From: Ricinus communis | Taxonomy: Eukaryota > Streptophyta > Magnoliopsida > Malpighiales > Euphorbiaceae | Length of the DNA: 64,000 nucleotides | Direction of reading: 5' to 3' | NCBI RefSeq assembly: GCF_019578655.1 | Contig: NC_063264.1 | Span: 18,588,429-18,652,428, forward strand | Part shown: positions 34,711 through 46,534 of the stretch, piece after piece | Numbering within the stretch: position 1 is the stretch's first letter | How the letters are laid out: the number at the start of each line of letters is the position of its first letter | The notes under the pieces: model-generated | What the model was told of the DNA's origin: nothing | What the model saw: only the letters and a program-made list of their open reading frames with translations | Databases searched by the model: none | Translations under genes and position numbers: made by a program

Positions 34711-35611
34711 TTAAATATGGGCTTGGCACAAGTTAGCCATGTTTATCAACTGATCCAATGTTTGGACAAATGCAAAGAAATAAACTTAGTTGATCAAGTA
34801 TTGATATCATTTTTTGAATGATTGCAGATGAGTATTTTGGAGGCAAAAGGGAACGACAAGAATTGAGGCTCGACCAAATATTACAATTCAAGATTTGCAC
34901 CACTAAGGTCTCCATCATTCCTTGTTCCTCTAGGCACGATGAATCCTAAGGTATTGGCGTAACATAACAAAGTAGTTTGGGTCAGATGTTATTTTGTAGG
35001 CCCATGTGAATTTTCCATTGTTTTCGTTAAGTTGGCATTTAAATTTTGGAACTATGAGAGTTGTTGACCAGTTAATTACTTTGTGGTTTGCGATTTGACT
35101 TTAGTTTATTCATCTTTCTTTATTTATATATTCATATATAGCTTCTAGTATCTTTTTCTTATGGAATAAGGGATTTCTATTTGATCTTTATGATTACTTG
35201 TGGGAAGAGAACAAAGAACTTTTGATTTCTTTCCTCACCAGATCTGAAGTCCTACCTATGTTCTCATTTTGTTCATTTATTTTTTCCCTCTTTGTCTAGT
35301 ATGATGGTTTGGTTTTATTTGGGGAACATAGACACGACTGTTGAATGAAAGCACGTGGAAGCGACAATCATAGGCATCGATCCAATGCATGGACGAATGG
35401 GAAGAAAGAATATTAGTTGATGGAGTATTGATATCATTCTTCATATGATTTCATATGAACTGTTGGAGGAGTGAGAGAACGACGAGAATCGAGGCATGCC
35501 TACATATTCGATAAATGATTTGTTACATTAGGAGCTCCATCATTCCTTATTCCTCTAGGCAAAAGGATTCCTGATGACACAAGGATTGGCATAAGGAATC
35601 ATAGGAATGCA
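34711..35611 (+). repeat. R1k unit, plus orientation
   Basis: Matches the tandem units at 23111-26228 with a few internal deletions; the TGATTTGACTTTAGTTTATTC anchor is at about 35092. It ends at AATGCAATTAACTAGC, where an Athila-type LTR fragment begins. Confidence 0.72.
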
Positions 35612-36093
35612 ATTAACTAGCTAGATTAAGAATTAACAACTCTTAATAGTAGTGGATTAATCTTAAGGCTAACCTAAAATCAATCGTTAGGAAGAGATTC
35701 TTTCGTTTAGGTTCTTAGGCTTAGGAATTCGGTGTTCTTGAGAGGGAACTCGAATTCAATTTAAAATCTGCTCACGGGTAATCACAATTGGTAATCAATC
35801 TAATTTCTACCTTTGCTAAAATCCAACTAGCATAGGTCCCCATTAGGTTTGCTTTCTTTCTTTGATTGTTTCACTAAACCTTTGCAGATTGCTTGGCATT
35901 TAGCTAATCATTTAGCTTGCACCTAGTCATAGATTACTAATTTCCTCACCATTATTTAAGGTTAGATAATATAAGATGCTGGAGTAGTTCTAGGCTTACC
36001 CTCTCCCGAGAATACGACCTTGATACTCGCCATTAGTGCTAGTCTCCATCGATAGGTTCATTGCCTTAGATTTTAGCTGCATAAATAGCTCAT
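35612..36093 (+). repeat. Athila-type LTR, distal fragment
   Basis: About 480 bp corresponding to the end of family A-like LTRs ('ccggattaagaattaac', 'ctcccgag-aatacgaccttgatactcgcc'), ending AGCTCATCA at about 36093. No PBS follows; a minus-strand RT relic begins at once. Confidence 0.75.
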
Positions 36094-36590
36094 CAGGCAT
36101 GCAAAATATGATTCATTAATCTCATAAAAGTGCTGGGTGCATTAGTTAAGCCAAGTGGCATTACTAACCACTCATATAAACCTTGTTTCATTTTGAAAGT
36201 GGTTTTCCATTCATCCCCTTATGCATTCTAATTTGATGATAACTAGATTTAATATCAAATTTAGAAAACACACAAGAACCACGTAACTCATCCAACATAT
36301 CATCTAGCCTAGGTTTAGGATGGCGATACTTTACTGTTATTTTGTTGATGGTATGACAATCAACACACATCCTCCATGTTCCATCTTTCTTAGGCACTAG
36401 AATCACGGGAACTGCACATGGACTCATGCTTTTTCTCACATACCTCTTATCCATAAACTCACTCACTTGCATTTGGATTTCTTTTGTCTCTTTGGGGTTG
36501 CATCTATAGGCTGGCCTATTCAGAATCCTTGCACCCCGAATGAGTGGTAATCCTTTAGGCACATCTTCGGGAAAAAGGTCTCCACATTCC
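36094..36590 (-). pseudogene. CRM-like RT relic, N-terminal half
   Basis: From 36562: PKGLPLIRGARILNRPAYRC, SPCAVPVILVPKKDGTWRMC, VDCHTINKITVKYRHPKPRL, GSCVFSKFDIKSSYHQIRMH, with the first catalytic Asp of the palm (FDIKS) kept. A frameshift follows at about 36195, and the new frame reads [20 protein letters not shown] to LMNHILHA. It is cut before the YFDD motif by the LTR fragment at 36093. About 11 residues are missing after PLIRG compared with relatives. Confidence 0.83.
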
Positions 36591-36799
36591 TACAAAAGCT
36601 CAAAAACAATACTAGGAAATAGACTTATACATGAGTATAAGCACTTGCTGTCTTAAGGTTAGTGTTTTCCTCACATCACTTGACTTTGCATATATACTCA
36701 TTTTTCTTTCACTCTTTTCTTCCTTGTTTTCTCTCACCGGGTGTTTTCTATTACACACACTTTTTCCATTCAACTCACCTTTTTTGATTTTGTTTCTCT

Positions 36800-38042
36800 C
36801 TTGCCCCCTACCCAAAGTTTATGCATTTGAAGATTTAAGCTCCTCATATTGTTGTTTTATCCTCATTTGGTCATCATAAATGGTCTTAGGAGGTAATGGT
36901 CCAAGATTGAACTTTTGTCCATCCATAGTCAAAGAGTACCTATTCTTGAAACCATCCTATAAAACATGCCTATCATATTGCCAAGGTCTTGCCAATAAAA
37001 CGTGACGGGCATACATGAGAACCACATCACATAATACCTCATCCTTATATCTACAAATTGAAAAGGAAATCAATACTTGCTTATTAACCTTCATAACTCC
37101 ACTATCATTCAACCATTACAATTTGTAAGGCTTTGGATGCTTAATAGTAGGTGAATTCAATTTTTCAACAAGTAAAGTACTAGCCATATTAGTACAACTA
37201 CCACTATTCACTATCATGTTACACAACTTATTAATAATCAAACAATGAGTATGAAATAAATTTTCACATTGCTCCCCATGTTCATAATTTTTAACTTAGA
37301 AACTAAATGTGCGTCGTACCACTAAGACATCCCATTTAGCATATTCAACATCACTAACATGCTCTAAAGGTGGCATTTCATCCTCACTTTCACTTTCACT
37401 TTCGACTACCCCATCTCTTATAATCATAACTCTTTTATTAAGGCAATCATGTGCATAATGTCCAAGTTCTAAGCACTTGAAACATTTTATCCCTTTAGTT
37501 TGATTCTCACCTTTACCCTTGTTGCCCATATCTACTTTAGCTTTAGAATTATCAATTTTAGGCTTAACAGTAGGTTTATCAAGCTTTTTACTCCAATTCG
37601 GTTTCCAAGAAGAAGAAGTGGGACTCGAATAAGGTTTAGAATCATACTTACTTGTACTCTTGCATTTGTGTTGCCTCTCAATCTTCATGGCCACATTCAC
37701 TATGTCCTTAATCTCTACATAAGGTTGCAACTTCACTAGGTCGGTTATGTTCTTGTTCAATCCATTCAAGAACCTTGCCATGCTAGCTTCTCTATCCTCC
37801 ACATTAGCCCTTATCATGGCTTCTTCCATCTCTTTTTTATACTCTTTTACACTCTTGGAACCTTGTGTCAAGGTTTATAGTTTTTGGTGCAGTTCCTTAT
37901 AATAGTGACTAGGGACAAATTGCTTCTTCATGATGCATTTCACTCTCTACTCATGTATCAACGGGTCTAGCACCAATCCTCCTCCTTCCCCTATACAATT
38001 GATCCCACCAAACAAGTGCATAATCACAAAACTCCATAATAA
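36800..38042 (-). pseudogene. CRM-like gag-protease relic
   Basis: Capsid: FCDYALVWWDQLYRGRRR near 38020-37970, a stop in the next stretch, then the open frame 37871-37296 with TQGSKSVKEYKKEMEEAMIR, FLNGLNKNITDLVKLQPYVE and the knuckle CFKCLELGHYAHDC (37484-37443). Protease lies at about 37235-37130 with VNSGSCTNMAS, where the catalytic Asp of DSG has become Asn. A linker runs on to the RT at 36590. The segment duplicates 1-900. It follows integrase sequence on the same strand, an order no intact element has. Confidence 0.82.
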
Positions 38043-38650
38043 CAAGTTTTACCTTCTTTTCTTCAGTTTATGACAAGCAATAAAATATGCCATCTTAGAA
38101 AAGTGCTCTGCAAACCATAAAAATAAAATGATGCCCACATTTTGACCTAGGTAAACCCCAACTAAAATCCATAGAAATATCAATCTAACGCATACTAGGT
38201 ACAAGTAGTGGCATATATAATCCATGAGGCTTAGATTTAGACTTAGCTTGTCCACAAACAATGCATTTATTACTAATTCCTTGCAGATCTATATGCATGT
38301 TTGGCCAAATGAAAGTGATCATGTAAAACATGTAAAGTCTTAGCAACTCCAAAATGCCTCATAAGACCACCCTCATGTGCTTCCCTTACCAAAAGTTCAC
38401 ACAAGCTACTCTTCGGTACACATAATTTATTATCCTTAAATAAGAATCCCTATGCCTATAGTACTTTTCACACCCAACCTTTTCATATGCATGATAAAAC
38501 TTGCTAAAATCATGGTCATCGATATATAAATCTTTAATATACTCAAAACTAAACAATTTAGCATCAAGAGTGCTAAGAAGCACATACCTTCAAGACAATG
38601 CATCAGCAACTATATTTTTCTTATCTTGTTTATAAAAGGCTACCAGAATT
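38043..38650 (-). pseudogene. CRM-like RNase H end and integrase fragment
   Basis: Reading down: KQDKKNIVADALS (end of RNase H, about 38640-38600), LLSTLDAKLFSFEYIKDLYI (38583-38520), the integrase zinc-binding region ([14 protein letters not shown] near 38380-38350), and the core start with FSKMAYFIACHK (about 38085-38060). It then passes directly into gag sequence at about 38042. Most of the integrase core and its C-terminus are missing. Confidence 0.78.
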
Positions 38651-39182
38651 GTTGAATGAATCACTCTATTTTTCATTTAGAGTGATAGAATATATATACA
38701 ACTAGAGTGCTGTAGCAACAACTAGCTAACAGCTACCAAGTTTGAACAATTCAAAATGATTTGAATGAAACTTAAGGAGTAGTTACAACAGAAAATTAAG
38801 GATACGGAATCAAATTTGAAATATACAACAGAATATTCACAGCCTGTATTATGGCCCCTCAAGATGGAGATCTGTCCAAGACTCCAATCTTATCTCATAG
38901 AAGAAGAAATCTGGTTCTTGTCAACGGTTTGGTTAGAGCAACAACTACTTGATCAATTGTGGAGACATGTGAAACACAAATGTCCCATTCTGAACTTGAT
39001 CTCACACAAAATGAAAGTCAATGGCCAAATGCTTCATTCTTGAATGAAAAAACTGGATTAGAACATAGTTGATTGGCACCTAAATTGTCACAATATATAA
39101 CTGGAGCATAATTGATTTGCCGGCCAAGATGACGTAAAAGAGAAGTGATCCAATTGATTTCTGCAATAGTATTTGCAACTGA
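38651..39182 (-). pseudogene. Ty1/copia RNase H end and 3' terminal region
   Basis: Reverse complement: SVANTIAEINWITSLLRHLG, APVIYCDNLGANQLCSNPVF and HSRMKHLAIDFHFV (39170-39000), then KPLTRTRFL-like and IGVLDRS remnants (to about 38860), the C-terminus of copia RNase H. DNA from about 38840 to 38651 would be the start of the 3' end or LTR. The other part of this element is at 49410-50398; element B lies between them. Several stops are present. Confidence 0.85.
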
Positions 39183-40265
39183 CCTAACACGCCCATCAAC
39201 ACCAGGCCGTGAACACAGCCATGTTCGCAGTAGCAGGAGGAATTAATTAAAAGAAAGAAAAGAGGAAAACAACGGGAATATAACGAGGAGAATGTCCCAA
39301 ATCCTAATTTTTCTCTCTCTAAGGGTTTTCTGAGCTAAAACTAAGAAAAAAGAGACTTGGATCAAGGTTTCAATTGGATTCTCTTTGGAGATTGAAGATT
39401 GGGCGAGGTTCATTGATTGGCTTCAATTCGAGCAATAGGAACAAGAATTGATTCAAGATTAGGCAATAGGAATTGGGGCTGTTTACTCTCATCCAAGGGT
39501 GTAATCTGGTTTCTCTACCTTTACTCATTGTAATTGAATGCTTGTGGGTTTTGATAATGAACATGATTAGCTAAACTTGTTAACCCATTGGGGTTCTTTA
39601 TTTATGGATTTTTGTACTTAACTTTTGAATTGAATGTATTGATTCTCAATATTGGTTTGCAATGGAAGTACTTGTTGATTTATTCTTCATATCGTGTTGA
39701 ATGATTTTTAAAATTTGAATGTTCTTGAGAAAGATGTTTAGGTTTGAATTGTCCCTTGCAACCTAGAATTGAATTCGCCTAGAGATAGGGTGTTCATTCT
39801 ACCGGATTGAGAATTAATAACTCTCAATAGTGTTAAATGGTGTATAATGCTAATTTGGATAATTAGAGTTAGGAAGAGATTTCACCTAATTAATCTAAGT
39901 TAAGATGTTAGTGTCCTTGAGAAAGGCGTTAATTGCGTAGAGATTTCCCTATGAAAATTGAATTCAATCAATCAATTCCATCTTTAGTTTCCATTCCCTA
40001 GAGATAAGAATTCCTAAGGGGTTATTCCTTTACTTGAATTAATCCTTCCCTAGTAGCCGTAGTTAGACAACAATTAGAGTAGCAATTAGTTAATTTAGTA
40101 ATTATTCATCAACGCCATTTTTTAGATTAGATAACAGAGAAGATTGAGTAGGTTTAGGTTCACACATTCTTTTGGGAATACGACACTTGGTACTCACCGT
40201 TAGCTCTACTCCACCGACAGGTACACTGCCTTAGGTCGTAGTCTTGCTTGACTTTGCGACCATCA
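39183..40265 (+). mobile_element. 5' LTR of Athila-like element B, truncated
   Basis: Corresponds to the 3' LTR at 47951-49409 from base 48306 onward, so about 355 bp of U3 are missing. It joins copia RNase H sequence directly. It ends GCGACCATCA at 40265. It lacks one of the GGCCATGTTCCTAACAC-type units present in the 3' LTR. Confidence 0.88.
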
Positions 40266-40271
40266 AGTTTT

Positions 40272-40289
40272 TGGCGCCGTTGCCGGGGA
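40272..40289 (+). other. Perfect tRNA-Asp primer binding site (element B)
   Basis: TGGCGCCGTTGCCGGGGA, the 18-base site complementary to the 3' end of plant tRNA-Asp used by Athila elements. Confidence 0.92.
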
Positions 40290-40433
40290 ACGGTTTTCTG
40301 TGAGCTAAATTGAAATTTTGATATTTGTTAGTCTAGTCATTTCTATTTTTGGTTATAGTTTGTTTTCTGTGTATAGTTTTTGTTCTTATTTTGTTTGTTG
40401 GTGTTGTTGTTCTTTGTTGTGCTCAGGTAGTTT

Positions 40434-42060
40434 ATAACAAGGAGCTCTAATTCTGATCTTACAGAGCCTTTACCTGAACCCGAGCGCTCTCTTAGATTGC
40501 TAAGGAGGCATTTGCAAACAGTAGAGGAGGAGATTGGAGCAGAGATTCTTGTTCTTGGAACTAGTGAGATGGAGAACCACAATGCAAATGGAGGTGATGA
40601 TGATAGGACCATGTACGAGTTTGCTAGGCCCTCTCTAGCAGGGACGCAAACTGGGATAGTGAGGCCTCCCGTGGCAACCAATAGTTTTGAAATAAAGCCA
40701 AACGTGATCCAAATGATCCAGAATATGGTGCAATTTTGAGGATTGGCGAGCGAAGATCCAAACGAGCATATCGCCAACTTCTTGGAGATATGTGATACCT
40801 TTAAGATTAATGGAACAACCGATGATGCCATACGATTGAGGTTGTTTCCTTTTTCTTTGAGGGATAGAGCGAAAAGATGGCTGCAGTCCTTGCCACATAA
40901 AATGATCACTACTTGGACTTTTTTGGCTGAAAATTTTTTGAATAAGTATTTCCCTCCTGCTAAAGACTGTCAAATGCGAAATAACATATCTTCTTTTGTG
41001 CAGGGTGAAGGAGAATCGATGTACGAAGCCTGGGAGTGCTTCAAGGACTTGTTAAGGTGTTGCCCACACCATGGTCTTCCTCTCTGGATGCAAGTGCAGA
41101 CATTCTATAGTGGCATGAATACGGCCACTAGACAAATGGTAGATGCAGCTGCAGGGGGAGCTATCAATAGCAAAACACCTGAGCAAGCCTAGGATTTGAT
41201 AGAAGAGATGGCCACCAACACTTATCAGTGGCAAACCCCACGGGCTAGAAGTCCAAAGCCCGCTGTATATCGGGTTGAGGCAGATGCTACAGCAGCCTTG
41301 GCGGCACAAGTAAAGCTACTGTCTAAAAAGATAGAACAACTTCATATGCCGGTCCAAGCAGCTCAGCCCGGATGTGAATTCTGTGGTGGACCGCATTAAA
41401 GCACCAATTATAAGCAGGAGGTATGTTTGCATGTTCTATGCCTACTAATGTTTCTAACGTTGAGCATGTTGATTATGTAGTTAGGTAGCAGAATGATCCC
41501 TACAGCAGTATATAAAACCCAGGGTGGTGGAATCATCCTAATTTTGGATGGAGGAATTCCAATAACCAAGGTCCACTAGGATATTAGAGGTTGCATCAGC
41601 AATAACCTATGCATTATGTTCCCCATGAACCAGGAGGTAGTCAAGAGAAGAAGCCTAGCGTGGAAGAGTTGATGACGAAGTTCATTGCAACTTTAGAGAA
41701 CATATTTCAACAAACGGACACTGCCATTCGGCATCAACAAGCTTCAATTCATAACTTGAAAACTCAAATTGGGCAGTTGTCTAGGATTATGGTTGAGAGG
41801 CAACCAGGCACACTTGCAAGTAACACAGAGTCTAATCCAAGGGAGCATGCCAAAACAATTACTTTGAGATCAGGTAAGGAACTTCCTAGTGCATCTATGC
41901 CTTTTACTAATGATGATTTTGATGTGCAGGTGGATGAGTCAGAAAAGGAAGACAAGCCTGAGGAGAAAGGAAAGGAAGCAGTTGAAGAGAAGGAGGATTC
42001 GAAGAAGATCCCCTCGAGGCCATACTAAATCCCATTCCATATCCTGCAAGACTCAAGCAG
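40434..42060 (+). pseudogene. Athila-like gag of element B
   Basis: The expected start codon is ATA (40434-40436) where element C has ATG. Then: TRSSNSDLTEPLPEPERSLR, the capsid with HIANFLEICDTFKINGTTDD, LFPFSLRDRAKRWLQSLPHK, NFLNKYFPPAKD and LLRCCPHHGLPLWMQVQTFY (to about 41110), MVDAAAGGAINSKTPEQA, the knuckle start CEFCGGPH (about 41370-41395, followed by a stop), and the linker IHNLKTQIGQLSRIMVERQP (41745-41800) and EHAKTITLRSGKELPSA. Stops fall at about 40738, 41191, 41397 and 42026. Most are single transitions from Trp, Gln or similar codons. Confidence 0.88.
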
Positions 42061-42800
42061 GACAAAGTTGATTAGCAATTCAGTAAATTTTTAGATCTTT
42101 TTAAACTATTGCGGATGAACTTGCCTTTTATTGAAGCTATTTCACAGATGCCAAAGTATATGAAGTTTTTAAAGGAGATTCTAAGCAACAAGAGGAAGTT
42201 AGAGGATTTAGGATTGGTGACCTTGAATGCAGAATGCTCAGTAGTGTTTCAGAGCAAGATTCCAATCAAACGACGTGACCTAGGGAGTTTTACTATACCT
42301 TGTTTGATTGGGGATAAATTGAAATTGCTAGCATTAGCTGATTTGGGAGCTAGCATCAATTTGATGCCTAGCTCATTGTTTGAGGAGTTAGGACTAAGTA
42401 TATCTAAGCTAACTCCTACGAGGATGAGTATACAACTAGCAGACAGAACTGTTAAATACCCGAAAGGGATTATAGAGGATGTGCTAGTTAAAGTTGAAAA
42501 ATGATGGATGGTGAGAGTGATGTTCCATTAATCCTAGGTAGACCATTTTTAGCTACATCTAGAGCTTTGATAGATGTTAGTAGTGGAAAGCTGGAACTTA
42601 GGGTAGATGATGAGAGCATTATGTTTAATTTGACTAAATCCTTGAGACACCCATATGAGCACGATGACACTGTATGTTCGATAGATGTTGTTGATGATAT
42701 TGTGGAGTCTCAATTGTAGGAAATGTTGATTGATGATCCTTTGCAAGTGGCAATGCAAGAAAATGAGGATAATTTGTCTAATGAATAAGTGTTGGAGCAG
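42061..42800 (+). pseudogene. Athila-like protease of element B
   Basis: MNLPFIEAISQMPKYMKFLK (42112-42170), ALADLGASINLMPSSLFEEL (about 42335-42395; the D-L-G-A-S active site is intact) and KYPKGIIEDVLVKVEK. About a dozen residues (FIFPVDFVVMDM in element C) are then deleted with a frameshift, and the frame resumes with VPLILGRPFLATSRALIDVS (42520-42580). It ends near 42719. Confidence 0.85.
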
Positions 42801-42819
42801 CTAGAGCACTTATTAGCTG

Positions 42820-44560
42820 TTGATTTTTATTAATGAAAAGACTGATGGTTTTGTTGATCTTGACAGGTCAGGAGTAAAGAAGCTGAAGCCTTCTTTGGGG
42901 GAGCCACCCGTGCTTGAGTTGAAAGAATTGCTAGCGCACTTAATGTATGCCTACTTAGATGAAGCAAAGCGCTTACCGGTCATTATTTTCGCTCATCTCA
43001 CACCTGAGGAGAGAGAGATGGTGTTGCAAAGGCATTTACGTATAGGATGGCTGACATACTAGGGATAAACCTGAGTTACTACCGTCATAAGATTTTTATG
43101 GAGGATGAGTTCAAACCAGTGGTACAGCCACCAAGGCGGTTGAACCCTCATATGAAGGAGGTGGTTAAAAAGGAGGTAATTAAACTTCTTAATGCAGGTT
43201 TAATTTACCCTATTTCTGACAGTGCTTGGGTGAGTCCTGTGCAGGTGGTTCCCAAAGAAAGGGGGCATGACGGTGGTGAAAAATGAAAAGGAGGAGCTGA
43301 TTCCTATACAAACGGTAACGGGCTTTCAGGTTTGCATAGACTACTGACGCTTGAATGATGCAACCCGAAAGGACCACTTTCCCCTTCCTTTTATTGATCA
43401 AATGCTTAAGAGGCTTTCAAGCCATATGTATTATTATTTCCTTGACGATTTTTCTAGTTACTTTCAGATTCCAATAGCACTAGAAGACCAAGAGAAGATG
43501 ACATTCACTTGTCCTTATGGCACTTTTACTTATAGGAGGATGCCGTTTGGCTTATGTAATGTGCTTGCGACCTTTCAGCGGTGTACGATGGCCATTTTCC
43601 ATGACATGATAGAGGAGTCGATGGAGGTCTTCATGGATGACTTCTCTGTATTCGTAACTCTTTTTCCTATTGTTTGCATAATTTGGAAAGGATGTTAGCT
43701 AGGTGTGTTGAAGCTAACCTTGTGTTGAATTGGGAAAAATGTCATTTTATGGTCCAAGAGGGTATAGTGTTAGGAAATAAAGTGTCACATGCAGGGATGG
43801 AAGTAGATAGAACTAAAGTGGAAGTTATAAGTAAGCTACCTCCCACTACATCGGTTAGGGCTGTTAGAAGTTTCTTAAGGCATGCAGGGTTTTATAGAAG
43901 GTTCATTAAGAACTTTTCTAAAATTGCTAGGCCTTTAACTCAATTGCTAGTAAAAGATGTGCCTTTTGAATTTGATGATGACTGTTTAGCAACTTTTGAG
44001 TTATTAAAGGAAAAACTAACCACGGCTCCTATCATGGTTTCTCCTAATTGGGAGCTGCCCTTTGAGCTTATGTGCGATGCTAGTGATTTTACAGTTGGAG
44101 CTGTTTTAGGCCAGTGTAGGGAGAAGAAGTTCCAACCTATTTACTATGCTAGCAAGACACTTACGGATGCCGAAGAACACTATACCACCATAGAGAAGGA
44201 GCTCCTAGCTATAGTGTTCGCCTTTGATAAATTCTGTTCTTACCTTGTGCTGTCAAAGACAATCGTTTACACGGATCATTCTGCTTTAAGGTATTTATTT
44301 TCAAAGCATGATTCTAAGCGTATATTGATTCGTTGGGTTCTTTTATTGTAGGAATATGACTTGGAAATTAAGGAAAAACAAGGAGCTGAAACTCTTATAG
44401 CAGACCATCTTTCTCGATTGGAGAACCCGCACTTGGAGGAGCTTAATGAGCAAACGATCAATGACTTCTTTCTGGATGAGCACTTATGCTCAATGCAGGT
44501 AACTAATGCTATTCCTTGGTTTTCTAATTATGCTAATTATTTGGCTGCATTATTATTGTG
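42820..44560 (+). pseudogene. Athila-like reverse transcriptase-RNase H of element B
   Basis: Linker PPVLELKELLAHLMYAYLDE (42905-42965), then RT: ADILGINLSYYRHKIFMEDE, RRLNPHMKEVVKKEVIKLLN, LIYPISDSAWVSPVQVVPK (frameshift about 43258), ATRKDHFPLPFIDQMLKRLS and FTYRRMPFGLCNVLATFQRC. Catalytic FMDDF is intact (Met-Asp-Asp 43633-43641). The connection runs 43674-44040. RNase H follows with MCDASDFTVGAVLGQ (about 44070), TTIEKELLAIVFAFDKF, YTDHSALRYLFSKHD and a stop near 44350, then ADHLSRLENP (44401-44430). The frame ends NYANYLAALLL at 44560, exactly where relatives pass into integrase. Confidence 0.9.
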
Positions 44561-44916
44561 ACTGTGCACTGAATACCTTTTACTAAGGTACACTTTCCTT
44601 CTTTTCCTCTCTATTATTCTTGGTTGTCGCTAAATAATTGGCTCTAACATATTTAGTCAACTCTGTGTGTATCTATTCTATTATAGTTTGTTGGTTTGCC
44701 TTAAGATGGATTATGACGAATTTAGACTTGAGATGGATAAATTGAGAATTTAATTGGTTAGCATCATGGTTGGCAATGTTATGGATTGAATTTTCTTTGT
44801 AGGGCATTGAACGGTTTAACTTTATCGAGTTCAATCGTTTGGTTTGTCCATTTTATGCCGTTATGCTGCCAGAGTTTCATTGATCCTTAGCACTAAAAAT
44901 CTCTTTTTCAGGTACC
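44561..44916 (+). promoter_or_regulatory. Spacer with candidate 3' splice site before the envelope-position ORF
   Basis: Noncoding stretch replacing integrase. It ends with a pyrimidine run and CAG (CTCTTTTTCAG, 44901-44911) six bases upstream of the ATG at 44917. In Athila and other plant elements with an envelope-position gene, a spliced subgenomic RNA is one proposed way to express it. No matching donor was identified. Confidence 0.35.
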
Positions 44917-46534
44917 ATGTCCAATAGACGAGGATCAAGAGTTTACAAGAGGAGGTGGACCGATGGTTCCTTTTCCTCTCGATCGTCAGCGATGCACCGA
45001 CTAGTTCAGGCTAAATTAGACCACCACAGCGCCATAGATTCCTACTTTTCCAAGGGCAGCCCACCTTCAAGTAGAGATACTAGTCGATGAGGCACAAAGA
45101 TTTGGGAAAGGGGCGTAGGATAGACTGGCTAGCACTAGAGACTGTTGGACTTGCAGCTGCAGTCCCGCCGATACCTTAAGACACCCCCGTTTTAGCATTT
45201 CTTTGAGATAGTTGAACCGACATATAAGGAGTTGACTGTGGAGTTCGCTAGCACTTTCTTCCTGTAGAGCTAGTTGCGGGACTTTCGGCAGCCGGATGCT
45301 ATTATTTCAGACTAGCAGAGCGGACTTTCACGATGAGTGTACAATAGTTTACGGTACATTTGGGTTTGTGGACTGAGGAGGATGTAGCTGGGAAGATATA
45401 TAGTCGTTGTATACACACGCCTGGTATGTCATATCTGCAGATGTGGGCCGAGATTTCTGATGACACTGAGGGTTATAGTGCCAGCCAGTCCAAGGCATCT
45501 AACTTGCCTGAGGAACTGCGGTACTTGCATGCATTGCTGGCTAGGACCATCACTGCAAGGGAGATAGCGATGGTATAGTTACCCAACCGGACCTATTTAT
45601 ACTTTACAGCATGCAACAGCACCAGTCCGTCGACATGGGATACTTATTGGCCAAACAGATCAGTGCCTTCTATAACAACTCAAAGAAGGTATTTTTCTAT
45701 GTTGGGACTTACATTACTTGGCTAGCTAGGAGCTTAGGAGTTTTGGAGGAGGCAGTACCACAATTGATAGAGCTGGGGGTAATGGAGACGTTGGGACTGC
45801 CCCAATTGGTTCGTATGGGGGTGGTGACTCATAGGCAGGGTCCGCTAGGACCAGAGTATAGACTGAGGAGTGCTCTCTTGGCAGTACTCAAAGAGGAGCG
45901 ACCTGCCCCACGAGCCCCTGGTACACAGGATGTTCCACCCCCTTCTTCTGATATTCCAAAGTCTTCCTCCAGACCGTGTACTTCAGCTCCTTCTAGGTCT
46001 TCTTCAGTTGTTTTAGGAATCTCCCCTATTGAGTTTAAAGAGCTGCAGCTTAGAGTGCAGAGGTTGGTAGAGTAGCAGCAACAGCACTTCATTCGAGTAG
46101 AGGCTTTTTAGCAGGACCTTTTACAGCATCAAGCTGAGTTTAAGAGCCAGATGATGGCTCAGTTTGAGAGGTAGAGGGCTATGCTTCATGCCCTGATTGA
46201 GCAGGGTGGTAGGTTAGAGGCCTCTATGGCCACTGACATGTTTGATGATATGTTTGCTACAGACTATGCCCCTACCAGTCCACAGAGTCGGGTTCTTGTA
46301 CAGAGCCATTTTGACATCCCGCTAGCAGATGATCCAGCTAACCCTCCTTTTCCGACTGAGCATCCTTCACCGGAGCAGCCTGACGAGCCTCTTACCGACG
46401 CTGTTCCGGCTGATCCACCAGCTCTTGCAGGTGACACTACTTCCGACCCTCAAAGGGTAGCCATTCCTCCACCACAGACCATCCAACGCCCTGATATCCC
46501 TGATTATGCACCTCTTTTCACTCCAGAGCCATAG
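44917..46534 (+). pseudogene. Athila envelope-position ORF (ATHILA ORF-1 type) of element B
   Basis: From ATG 44917 the frame reads MSNRRGSRVYKRRW, rich in Arg and Ser, with stops from about 45088. Frames with family motifs: IVEPTYKELTVEFASTFF (about 45210-45260), HLGLWTEEDVAGKIY (45357-45400), MSYLQMWAEISDDTEGYSAS then SKASNLPEELRYLHALLART (45426-45550), VDMGYLLAKQISAFYNNSKK (45626-45690), and a Pro/Ser-rich region (45895-46010). An acidic Pro-rich tail lies at 46181-46534. The order and motifs match the ORF located after pol in Athila elements, whose function is unproven. No convincing signal peptide or membrane segment is visible. Pseudogene with many stops and shifts. Confidence 0.72.

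Noticed and set aside
44917..46534. Retroviral-type envelope glycoprotein
   Set aside because: The position is right, but no clear signal peptide, cleavage site or membrane anchor is visible and the frame is broken. Called only an Athila post-pol ORF.
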